This document shows, piece by piece, positions 26,566-34,745 of a stretch of DNA of 64,000 nt. Location: the NCBI GenBank assembly GCA_023424965.1, contig JAFADI010000041.1:50265-114264 (forward strand). The letters are read 5' to 3'. The stretch is from Bacillota bacterium. Lineage in GTDB: Bacteria; Bacillota; Clostridia; Acetivibrionales; JAFADI01. Made by a program: the position numbers and the translations under genes. The notes under the pieces were generated by a model. It ran no database searches and had not been told where the DNA came from. It worked only from the letters and a program-made list of their open reading frames with translations. The number at the start of each line of letters is the position of its first letter. Positions within the stretch are counted from its first letter, which is position 1.

Positions 26566-28293
26566 CTACTGCTGTACAAGCTGCCACAGCTGATTGGCGG
26601 AACCGCTATAGGTCCACTGGACCACATCCCCACCGTCCTCCGTGGATGCCTGGTAAACATCCAGGGCCTTGCCGCTGTTTACATTTATCACCTTATAATA
26701 GCCGCCGCCCGCGTCGGTGATGGTCCATTTCTGGTTTCCGGACCCACTGTAGGTCCACTGGACCACATTGGCCCCATCGGCCGTAGAGGCCTGATAGACA
26801 TCCAGGGCTTTATTGCTGTTTACACACACCAGCCTGTACTGTCCGCTGCCCACATCGGTGATGACCCACTTCTGGTTGTTGCCGCTGTTCTGGGTCCACT
26901 GGATGACATCTCCTCCGTCGGCCTGGGAACCCTGGGAAACATCCAGCGCCTTGCCGCTGTTTTTGTTTATCAGCTTGTAGGTGGAGCCGGATACGATCCC
27001 TCCGCCGCCGCTTCCCGGAGTGATATTGACCAGATAGGCCGAAAGGGCCTTGCAGCCGGTCACGGTAATGGTGGCCTGTCCTCCCGATACGGCGGCGGTG
27101 CCGGATTTAATCGTGGCAGGAGACGCCTGATAGCTGGTCCCCGTATAATTCGTTTCCAGCACCGAGTAGTTGACGGAGCTCCCTGACAATCCCTTCACTA
27201 CCACATTGCAGTCAAATACTTCCGAATCATTGGCCGCGCCTCCAAAGATGACCTTGGCGGTGTTGGCGGCGCTTCTGGTTGCAATGCCCTGGAGGGGGCC
27301 GGTGAGTGAGGGCGGCGTCACCTGCACCGTATTCCCGGTCATCTGTCCGTACCACTGGTACAGATACCAGCAGCCCGTCGCCCTTCCGTCGGTGGAAACC
27401 AGGTCGTTCAGCGTCCCGATCCCCGTCCAGAAGCATGTGCTGCCGTATACCTTGGTCCTTTCAAATTTGGAGAGGTATTGGATCATTTTTCCGGGACGTC
27501 CTATCTCTCCGGAGCTCTGTCCGTACTCATTGATATAGACTTCTCTTGTGCTAATGCCGTATTTGGATTCAATGCTCCTGTAGTTGTTGTAGTGGGTATC
27601 ATAGCTGCCGAAGAAGCTCCCGTCCAGTTCATGCCAGGTGGTGATGTCCGGCAGGCAGTTGTTGGCCTTGCAGAAAGAAAAGAAAGTGTCATAGGCCGAT
27701 GCGTTGTAGGTGCTGAAGCCGGGACCTGCGATTTTGGCACCCGGATCCAGGGTTCTGATCCTGTTGTATACCGTTTTCCAGTCGTTGCAGAACTGGGTCA
27801 GCTTGGTGCCCGAGGTACCGTACCAGATCCAGTCCGGCTCATTGAAGGGCACATAATTGAAGAACTTCCGGTTGGAGTCCGCTACCACGCTGGCACACAC
27901 CTTGTCAACCACATTGGTGATATAGCTGTTTATGCCGTTATTGGGATAGGGCCACTGGGCATAATAGTCCTGCACGTAGATGCTGATGCCTCTCAGACCT
28001 GTTCTTTTTGCCTGTACGGCGGTGTTCAGGGCATCCCCGTCATTATGCTGCAATCCCCAGGGAGCCTTCTGTCCGGAATACTGGGGATGTCCCAGGCCTG
28101 TGATCAAGCTGTCCGCAGGCTTGGTGTTCTCCCCCAGCCCGTAGAGCCAGCCGATGCCTCCGTACAGAATGGCTCCCGTGTTGACGGAGGTGTCCACCGT
28201 GAGGGTAACGGTAGCCGCAAAAACGTTGGCGGGAACAGCCGCCGTGAGAATCAGGATAAACGCCGTTGCAAGAACAATGATCTTCTTTAACAT
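26566..28293 (-). CDS. Secreted GH-A clan (GH39-like) glycoside hydrolase with ricin-B lectin module; paralog 3
   Basis: A 575-residue secreted protein. Signal peptide 1-27 (ends VFAA). The catalytic domain spans about 30-325, with YGGIGWLYGL, acid/base Glu152 (PFNEPDWIWY), WHEL and nucleophile Glu256 (YINEYG). A beta domain follows to about 425, then a Gly/Ser linker (GSGGGG). The C-terminal ricin-B/CBM13 beta-trefoil spans about 435-575 and has three QxW repeats (NQKW, NQKW, NQLW) with ALDV motifs. Beta-trefoils of this kind often bind galactose or xylan-type sugars. The ribosome site AGGAGG is ideal. It lies 91 bases after paralog 4 on the same strand and is probably co-transcribed with it. 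Its nearest relative here is paralog 1, which lacks the lectin. Confidence 0.83.
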   Translation of the reverse strand: MLKKIIVLATAFILILTAAVPANVFAATVTLTVDTSVNTGAILYGGIGWLYGLGENTKPADSLITGLGHPQYSGQKAPWGLQHNDGDALNTAVQAKRTGLRGISIYVQDYYAQWPYPNNGINSYITNVVDKVCASVVADSNRKFFNYVPFNEPDWIWYGTSGTKLTQFCNDWKTVYNRIRTLDPGAKIAGPGFSTYNASAYDTFFSFCKANNCLPDITTWHELDGSFFGSYDTHYNNYRSIESKYGISTREVYINEYGQSSGEIGRPGKMIQYLSKFERTKVYGSTCFWTGIGTLNDLVSTDGRATGCWYLYQWYGQMTGNTVQVTPPSLTGPLQGIATRSAANTAKVIFGGAANDSEVFDCNVVVKGLSGSSVNYSVLETNYTGTSYQASPATIKSGTAAVSGGQATITVTGCKALSAYLVNITPGSGGGGIVSGSTYKLINKNSGKALDVSQGSQADGGDVIQWTQNSGNNQKWVITDVGSGQYRLVCVNSNKALDVYQASTADGANVVQWTYSGSGNQKWTITDAGGGYYKVINVNSGKALDVYQASTEDGGDVVQWTYSGSANQLWQLVQQ

Positions 28294-28384
28294 AGAATTG
28301 CCTCCTGTTTTTTTATTCTATTTCATCGCCCGGTTTCTTCAATTGCTGTAGTCCTCCTCCCCTTTTTTGATTAAGAAGCCGGTG

Positions 28385-30886
28385 CTAGAATAGGCATCTG
28401 GCAATGGAAATCTTATCGATGTTGGGTGCCCAGCAGGATTCATACCGGTTATCGTTGGAGCCCTGGAATTTCCCTCCCGCCATCCTGTGGGCATAGCCTT
28501 CCCGTGGATAGTACTTTATGAACCCAACCCGCTGTGCATTCCCTTCCCCCAGGTCGATTCCCGTATACCCGCATTTTGCGCCTGCGTAATCAAAGGCCGT
28601 GGCGGTATCTCCGTCGGAGGCCCGGTAATATTCAAAACCGGGAGAATTTGACGGGGTGGTCCCAAAGGCAGTTCCGGTCAGTTTTTCCCCCTGGGGATTG
28701 TAAAATTCCATCTCTGCAATATTGCAATGGCCTCCGTCCGGCCCTGTGTACCGCAGGTAACGGTAGGTCCCGGGATTTTCCACTCCCAGCGGGGACCATT
28801 TGCCTTCAGGAGGGGTTTCTTCCACCAGTGCAAGATCCACATACCCCCGGCCGTTTGAAAACCGGATGGTATTGTTTCCTTCCTTAAGCTCTACATTTAC
28901 AACCTTTGTACGGTAATCCGACCACCCCTCCGTATACCGGAAATAATACCCCTGGGGGCTTCCTCCGTTTACGCTTATGGCCGCATACCGGTCAACGATA
29001 TCCGCTCCCCCGGCGCCGCTCCCCCGCTCATTGTTGGCAAAGCGCACTACCATCCTGTAGATGCCTGCCTCCGGCACATATACCTGATTAAACTGCAGAT
29101 AATTGTCCGGGCCCGCACCGATACCCATTACAACCCCGCCTCCCGACGCGGTGGTATCCAGAGCCCTATGGGCAATTCCCCCCAGCGTGTTCTCCGGCCC
29201 TTCCGCTTCATAATCTGTAACAACCCCCGCCCAGGCTTCTACATCAATACAATCTATGTGGACATACTCGGATTTGCCCTCCCCATGGGAAGTGAATTCA
29301 ATGCGGTTGATGCCCCCTTGCAGGAATACCGTCACAGCTGCACTCCGCCAGGTATTCCAGTCCGGTGTGCCGCCACAGAGCATGTCCTTTAGAGGCGCTC
29401 CGTTCAGCTGCATGCACATATTCCTGTCCTCAGGTACACCTTCCACCGGTCCCGTGGAATACCGCAGTGTTATTTTGTAATAGCCGTCTTCTTCCTTGTT
29501 GATGACAAAGCAGACGCCGGGGCTGTTGTCCCCGCTGCAATCCACATATCCGGTGCCCGAATATCCCTCCCCATCTCCATACCTCACCCTGGCAGTCCCC
29601 GACAGCTTTGCATATTCCGCCTCAACCCTGCCCGGGTGGACAGCGGACTTTCCTGAAGCAGGAGTAATAATCAAGTGGTAGGCGGCATTGGCCTCAAGCC
29701 CGTCGAGCAGGAGCCTTACCTCTCCGCCGGATATGTCACAGTCCTTTTGCAGGAACAGGTAAGGGCCTTTTGAGACTGCCTTTCCTGAGTCGTCGATAGC
29801 CCAGACGGTGACATGAGCCCCTTCCTCAAAGCAGTTCACGGCGGAAAAGCCTGATACTACGATCTCCGCCTCGCCTTCCGCCCCTCCCATAATGATACGC
29901 ACCTGCCGCTTCTCGTCATCCAAAGAGGCAAATCCTGAAAGCCCCCGGGCATTGGGGTCCGGCGGCGTAACCTCCACGGTGTGTCCCGTCATTTCGCCGT
30001 ACCATTTGAACACCCACCAGCCGCCTGTGGCCTTGTTGTCGCTCCAGGTCACCAGGTCATTCAGGCCTCCCGCCTTGCACCAATATGCCAGGCAGGCATC
30101 CACCTTGCTGTTCTCAAACCGGGTGATGTGCTGCACCAGGATACCCGGGATGCCCAGGTTTTCTTCATTCTTCACATACTCGTTGATTACGATGGGAATG
30201 GGGGCTATTCCCCGGCTCGCTTCCAGGCTCCGGTAATCTCTCACCCTGTCGTACCAGCCGGTGTAAAAGCTGTCATCCAGCTCATGCCATACCATCTGGT
30301 CCGGCAGGCAATGGTTGTCCCGGCAGAAAGTCAGGAACTGACCGTAGCAGGCGCTGTCATAGACCGCAAAGCCCGGGCCTGCAATTCTGGCCCCCGGGTC
30401 TTCCTTCCGTACGGTGTCATACAGCAAACGCCAGTCTTCAAACATAAGCTGAAGCCTGTCGGTTTTGTTATAGCCGTTGGAGTCAGGTTCATTCAAGGGC
30501 ACATATACAAATTTGCGGCGGTCGGGATGCGCAGCGATCTTACGTGCCATCCCGGCAGCCACCCTGAGGTAATCTTCCATATTATACGGGTAAGGCCAGG
30601 AGGCATAGAAATCCTGCATATATATTTCAACCTCTTTTCCCCCGTTTCTGAAAAATTGAGGTGCCACCTCCAGCGCATCCCCTCCCGGATGCTGTATGCC
30701 GTCCGGGGCCTTCTGGGCAAGCACCTGGGGCTTCAAGGCCGCCAGCATGGTATCGGAGGGGATGCCCTCATGGCTCATGCCGTAGAGAAAACCTGTGGCC
30801 CCATAGCAGAGGGCTCCCGTATCTATTGCCAGATCCACCCGGAGCTGTTTATTGCAGGTTGTAGCAAGTACTTTTTGGCGTATCAA
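28385..30886 (-). CDS. GH-A clan (GH39-like) glycoside hydrolase with CBM6/35-like and discoidin-like modules; paralog 4
   Basis: A protein of 833 residues from the TTG at 30886, which has GGAGG eight bases upstream. An ATG at 30919 would add 11 residues but places that ribosome site inside the gene. The catalytic domain spans about 20-330: YGATGFLYGM, acid/base Glu133 (LNEPDSNGY) and nucleophile Glu236 (INEYV). A beta domain is followed by two CBM6/35-like modules (about 415-545 and 550-690, each opening with an EAE motif). A C-terminal discoidin/F5-8-like domain (about 695-830) begins YRYLRYTGPDGG. No signal peptide is evident. It differs from the other three in having DSNGY instead of DWIWY after NEP, probably altering the substrate pocket. 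Confidence 0.78.
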   Translation of the reverse strand: MIRQKVLATTCNKQLRVDLAIDTGALCYGATGFLYGMSHEGIPSDTMLAALKPQVLAQKAPDGIQHPGGDALEVAPQFFRNGGKEVEIYMQDFYASWPYPYNMEDYLRVAAGMARKIAAHPDRRKFVYVPLNEPDSNGYNKTDRLQLMFEDWRLLYDTVRKEDPGARIAGPGFAVYDSACYGQFLTFCRDNHCLPDQMVWHELDDSFYTGWYDRVRDYRSLEASRGIAPIPIVINEYVKNEENLGIPGILVQHITRFENSKVDACLAYWCKAGGLNDLVTWSDNKATGGWWVFKWYGEMTGHTVEVTPPDPNARGLSGFASLDDEKRQVRIIMGGAEGEAEIVVSGFSAVNCFEEGAHVTVWAIDDSGKAVSKGPYLFLQKDCDISGGEVRLLLDGLEANAAYHLIITPASGKSAVHPGRVEAEYAKLSGTARVRYGDGEGYSGTGYVDCSGDNSPGVCFVINKEEDGYYKITLRYSTGPVEGVPEDRNMCMQLNGAPLKDMLCGGTPDWNTWRSAAVTVFLQGGINRIEFTSHGEGKSEYVHIDCIDVEAWAGVVTDYEAEGPENTLGGIAHRALDTTASGGGVVMGIGAGPDNYLQFNQVYVPEAGIYRMVVRFANNERGSGAGGADIVDRYAAISVNGGSPQGYYFRYTEGWSDYRTKVVNVELKEGNNTIRFSNGRGYVDLALVEETPPEGKWSPLGVENPGTYRYLRYTGPDGGHCNIAEMEFYNPQGEKLTGTAFGTTPSNSPGFEYYRASDGDTATAFDYAGAKCGYTGIDLGEGNAQRVGFIKYYPREGYAHRMAGGKFQGSNDNRYESCWAPNIDKISIARCLF

Positions 30887-31090
30887 TTGAATGACCTCCT
30901 GTTGCTTCTTTAAATACATAACAAAAGTTTCAAGGTAAATTATACTATCTGCTCTGAAAAATAATATGGAAGAATCAATGCAGATTTACTCACGTTAAAA
31001 GCTCGTTTTTTTCCATAGGGGCCGTTGGGATGTGCGAAAAATCAATAGCGCAGCAAGGGTTGCTCCATATGAAACCTACGGGGGCTAAAC

Positions 31091-31096
31091 TATAAT
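31091..31096 (+). promoter_or_regulatory. -10 element (TATAAT) of the second transporter operon
   Basis: A perfect TATAAT lies 23 bases before the LplB-type start codon. The -35 position (TATGAA) is poor, suggesting activation by the YesN-type regulator encoded at the operon end. The divergent gap 30887-31118 holds no gene. Confidence 0.45.
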
Positions 31097-31118
31097 GATG
31101 TCAGAGGGAGAGTGAACT

Positions 31119-32045
31119 ATGTCCAATACCGTTGCTTCAAAGAACAAACTACTGAGCAGCCTGGTGAAAAACCGTTACATCTATTTGCTGCTGCTTCCGG
31201 GAACTGTTTATTATTTGTTGTTTTGCTATTTCCCCATGTATGGCGTCACCCTGGCCTTCAAACAGTTCCAAATCAGCCAGGGCATTTTGTGGAGTCCCTG
31301 GATAGGGTTGGACAACTTTAGGGAAATCTTCAGGCTTCCCGATTTCTGGACGGCGGTCGGCAACACCCTGGTCATTAGCCTCCAGCGCCTTCTCATTGAG
31401 TTCCCCGTTCCCATCCTGCTGGCGCTGCTTATTAACGAGGTTATGAGCAACAGGCTGAAACGGTTTTTTCAAACCGTCTTCACCTTCCCAAACTTCCTTT
31501 CCTGGATTGTCGTGAGCGGCATCGTTTTCAGCCTGCTGTCCGACGGTGGGACCGTTAACCGCCTGCTGGCCACCTTTGGAATGGAAAAGCAGACCCTGCT
31601 GATGGACCCGGCCTTCTTCAGGCCGCTGCTCTACCTGTCCAACGTCTGGAAGGCAGCCGGCTGGACCTCCATCATTTACCTGGCCGCCATCTCCTCCATA
31701 AACCCGGAGCTGTACGAATCAGCCATCATCGACGGGGCAGGGCGCTTTAAACAGACCCTTCACATCACATGGCCCGGAATCCGGAGCACCGCGGCGATCC
31801 TGCTTATCCTCGCGGTGGGCAACATCATGAATGCAGGCTTCGACCAGATTTTCAACATGTATAACGTGTCGGTCTACAATGTTGCCGACATTATTGACAC
31901 CTATATTTTCCGCAGGACCTTCCAGCTGGGTTCTGACTTCGGCACCTCAACGGCGGTGGGCTTGTTCAAGTCCGTGATCAATGCCGTCCTGCTGTTTGGT
32001 GCAAACTACATCGTCAAATTATTCGGAGAGGAGAGCCTCCTTTAG
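31119..32045 (+). CDS. ABC transporter permease, LplB/YtcP-partner type
   Basis: A 308-residue CUT1-type permease of the LplB subgroup, with about six membrane segments and the N-terminal YFPMYGVTLAFKQFQ block typical of that subgroup. The EAA loop is PELYESAIIDGAGRFKQTLHITWPGI. The FDQIFNMYN block precedes the last helices. It starts an operon of permease, permease, lipoprotein, kinase and regulator. LplB/YtcP systems import complex plant or host oligosaccharides; the exact ligand is unknown. Confidence 0.92.
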   Translation: MSNTVASKNKLLSSLVKNRYIYLLLLPGTVYYLLFCYFPMYGVTLAFKQFQISQGILWSPWIGLDNFREIFRLPDFWTAVGNTLVISLQRLLIEFPVPILLALLINEVMSNRLKRFFQTVFTFPNFLSWIVVSGIVFSLLSDGGTVNRLLATFGMEKQTLLMDPAFFRPLLYLSNVWKAAGWTSIIYLAAISSINPELYESAIIDGAGRFKQTLHITWPGIRSTAAILLILAVGNIMNAGFDQIFNMYNVSVYNVADIIDTYIFRRTFQLGSDFGTSTAVGLFKSVINAVLLFGANYIVKLFGEESLL

Positions 32046-32063
32046 GCGCAGTGCAGACGCAAT

Positions 32064-32957
32064 ATGAAAAGCGAAAAATTTTTTAGGCAGAAAATATCTC
32101 CTTATAACCTCCTTATTATTGCAGCCCTGGCATTGTTTGCGCTGTTTACCGTCTATCCCCTTTACAACGTGCTCCTGGTCTCCGTCACGTCCTACAGGGA
32201 CTCCACCCTGAGCGGGTTTTACCTGCTCCCCAGGAGCATCAATTTCAGCTCCTACGAGTATATTTTTACGGACGCCACCGTCCCCAGGGGATTCCTGGTG
32301 ACGACGGCCGTGACCTTTTTCGGCGTGCTTTACAATATGTTCCTTTCCATCACCATGGGCTACGCCCTTTCAAAAAGGAATTACCCGGGCAGGAACTTCT
32401 TCATGTACATGGTCATCCTTACCATGATCTTCAACGGCGGTCTGATTCCCTATTACATTGTCGTAAACAGCCTGGGCCTGGTGGATAGAATCGCTTCCAT
32501 GATCATTCCGGTGGGAATCAATACCTTCTACATGATCCTGCTTATGAACTATTTCAGGAATATTCCCGACAGCATTGAGGAGTCCGCCAAAATAGACGGT
32601 GCCAGCGATATCACGGTTCTGGCCAGGATCGTGCTCCCCATCTCCAAGCCCATCCTTGCCACGGTGGTGTTGTTCTACGCCGTAGACCGCTGGAATGAAT
32701 ATTTTAATGCCATGCTGTTCGTCCGGTCCCCGGAAAATATGCCCATCCAAATGATTTTACGCAACATGCTGGTAAACATGCAGACTTCCATTTCTTCATC
32801 CATGGGCAGCCTGATTGTGGGAGCCAGAGAACCGGTATATACACAGGGCGTCAGAATGGCCATCGTCGTTGTGACCTCCCTCCCCATCCTGATGTTTTAT
32901 CCTTTCCTGCAAAAGTATTTCACGAAAGGAATTATGCTGGGCTCCATTAAAGCTTGA
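32064..32957 (+). CDS. ABC transporter permease, LplC/YtcP type
   Basis: A 297-residue permease. YPLYNVLLVSVTSY near the N terminus and the EAA loop PDSIEESAKIDGASDITVLARIVLPISKP are characteristic. The C terminus YFTKGIMLGSIKA is the classic LplC/YtcP ending. It lies 18 bases after the LplB-type gene; the ribosome site before its ATG is weak, so coupling is likely. Confidence 0.93.
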   Translation: MKSEKFFRQKISPYNLLIIAALALFALFTVYPLYNVLLVSVTSYRDSTLSGFYLLPRSINFSSYEYIFTDATVPRGFLVTTAVTFFGVLYNMFLSITMGYALSKRNYPGRNFFMYMVILTMIFNGGLIPYYIVVNSLGLVDRIASMIIPVGINTFYMILLMNYFRNIPDSIEESAKIDGASDITVLARIVLPISKPILATVVLFYAVDRWNEYFNAMLFVRSPENMPIQMILRNMLVNMQTSISSSMGSLIVGAREPVYTQGVRMAIVVVTSLPILMFYPFLQKYFTKGIMLGSIKA

Positions 32958-32995
32958 CAAACTTATCAAATATCTTAATTTTAAGGAGGATAATT

Positions 32996-34606
32996 ATGAA
33001 AAAAGTAAAATCCCTGGTGGCTTTGGCATTAAGTCTTGTTCTGGTCTTTACCCTTTGCGCCTGCAGTACCAATAATGGCCCCGACAATACCAAAAAATCC
33101 GAAGCGCCGTCTCCAGACAAAAGCGACCCTTTGAAGAACAAGCTGGAGATTACTTTTTCCTTCTGGCAGAACGGTGACGCCTTTCCAACGGCAGACACCA
33201 AGGATGAAGTGACCCAGCAGATCGAAAAAGCCCTCAATATCACCGTAAAACCTGTGGTGGTTTCCTGGACCGACTACCAGGAAAAATTCAAGATGTGGGC
33301 AGCTTCAGGCTCCCTGCCTGACCTGCTGGCCGACGACGGCATTGACAAAAACGATACCTGGAACTGGCAGAGCCAGGGGGTGATCAAAGCGCTGCCAACA
33401 GATTTAAGCCCCTATCCCTATCTTAAGAAGGTAATGGAAATCCCCCAGGCGAAGCTGTTGTATAAAGACGGCAAGTACTGGGCCATTCCCCGCATAGGCA
33501 ATTATTCCGCAGATAAACAGTATATGAACGTCATCCTCATGTACAAGGATGTCTATGATTCTCTGGGCCTCACTTCCGCGCCCAAAACCATGGATGACTA
33601 CATAAATATGTTCCAGAAGATCAAAGCCAAATACCCCGGCAAGGTGCCCCTGACTCCCCATACCATCAAATGGGCTTACTGCCTGCTGGGCAACTACAGT
33701 CCCGCCTATATAAACGATGCATGGACCAGGGAGGACGGCAAGTGGATCCCGGGATTTTTCTCCAAATCCACGCTTGAAGGGTTGAAGGCCATGAAACCCT
33801 TCTGGGATGAAGACCTCATCGATAAAGATTTCGCCATCAACGGCCAGTCCTTCAACGGACAGGACAAATTCATCAACGGCGATGCGGCGGCAATCATATT
33901 TACGCCCTTTACCGGCCACTGGATCCAGCAGTACATACCCAAATGGAATGCAAAGCATCCCGGTCAGAACATGGCTGACGCCCTTGTGGTTCTAAACATG
34001 CCTGTGGCGCCGGACGGCAACTACTACGCCGGAGAAAAAATGCTGTTCTGGTCCGAATCCTATATCAGCGCCAAGGTCAGCGATGAAAAGCTGGACCGCA
34101 TCCTCAGGCTTTATGATTACCTTGAATCCCCCGACGGAATGGACTTGAGGTGGTTCGGCATTCCGGGCAAGGATTTCACCAAGAACGGCGACAGCTATAC
34201 CATCACCCGTGAAAAGGACGCGACGGGAGCCTTCAAGGCCCTTCAGGACCTCTATAAGAGCGAAATCGTCTGGCAATCCTTTTCAACCTGGAACGACGAC
34301 TTTGCATGGACCAATCCCGCAAACGACCCCAAGGTGGCCAAAATGGGACTGGACTGGCTTAAATGGAAGGAAGAGAACTGCAAGGTGCCCGATAATTACA
34401 ATATCATGATACAGTCTCTGAATACTCCTCTTAAGAGTAAGTTCACCTACAACATGAATGCCGACGACATCACCAGGCTCTTCATTTCCAAGGGCGACCT
34501 GGATGCACAGTGGAATCAGCTGATGCAGAAATACAAGAGCCAGGGCTATGATGCATTTATTGACGAGGTCAATGCGGAAGCAAAAAAGGCCGGAATCATT
34601 GATTGA
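32996..34606 (+). CDS. ABC oligosaccharide-binding lipoprotein (LplA-type)
   Basis: A 536-residue binding protein of the long LplA-type subgroup. It begins MKKVKSLVAL; GGAGG lies six bases before this ATG at 32996, and an upstream ATG lacks a site. The lipobox is TLCAC near residue 22, followed by a Pro/Ser/Lys linker. Large aromatic-rich lobes include WNWQSQGVIK and DLRWFGIPGKDF. It should present an extracellular oligosaccharide to the LplB and YtcP-type permeases encoded just upstream. Confidence 0.92.
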   Translation: MKKVKSLVALALSLVLVFTLCACSTNNGPDNTKKSEAPSPDKSDPLKNKLEITFSFWQNGDAFPTADTKDEVTQQIEKALNITVKPVVVSWTDYQEKFKMWAASGSLPDLLADDGIDKNDTWNWQSQGVIKALPTDLSPYPYLKKVMEIPQAKLLYKDGKYWAIPRIGNYSADKQYMNVILMYKDVYDSLGLTSAPKTMDDYINMFQKIKAKYPGKVPLTPHTIKWAYCLLGNYSPAYINDAWTREDGKWIPGFFSKSTLEGLKAMKPFWDEDLIDKDFAINGQSFNGQDKFINGDAAAIIFTPFTGHWIQQYIPKWNAKHPGQNMADALVVLNMPVAPDGNYYAGEKMLFWSESYISAKVSDEKLDRILRLYDYLESPDGMDLRWFGIPGKDFTKNGDSYTITREKDATGAFKALQDLYKSEIVWQSFSTWNDDFAWTNPANDPKVAKMGLDWLKWKEENCKVPDNYNIMIQSLNTPLKSKFTYNMNADDITRLFISKGDLDAQWNQLMQKYKSQGYDAFIDEVNAEAKKAGIID

Positions 34607-34613
34607 ACAGGGA

Positions 34614-34652
34614 GCTGCGGGGCCACCGGATGACGGTGGTTCCCCGGCTTTT
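34614..34652 (+). terminator. Intrinsic terminator after the lipoprotein gene
   Basis: GCTGCGGGGCCACCG (34614-34628) pairs imperfectly with CGGTGGTTCCCCGGC (34634-34648) across GATGA and is followed by TTTT. It may reduce expression of the kinase and regulator relative to the transporter. Confidence 0.6.
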
Positions 34653-34745
34653 CACGCTTTGGCTCCCGGCCCGCAGGTTCCTTATTGTCTTTTGCCTGGT
34701 TTGGGCATAAAATTAAAATAAAAAAAATGAAGCCGGTAAACATTT

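Noticed and set aside
29981..30913. 310-residue open frame opposite GH-A paralog 4
   Set aside because: A shadow of the minus-strand gene, which has catalytic motifs and conserved paralogs; no independent support.
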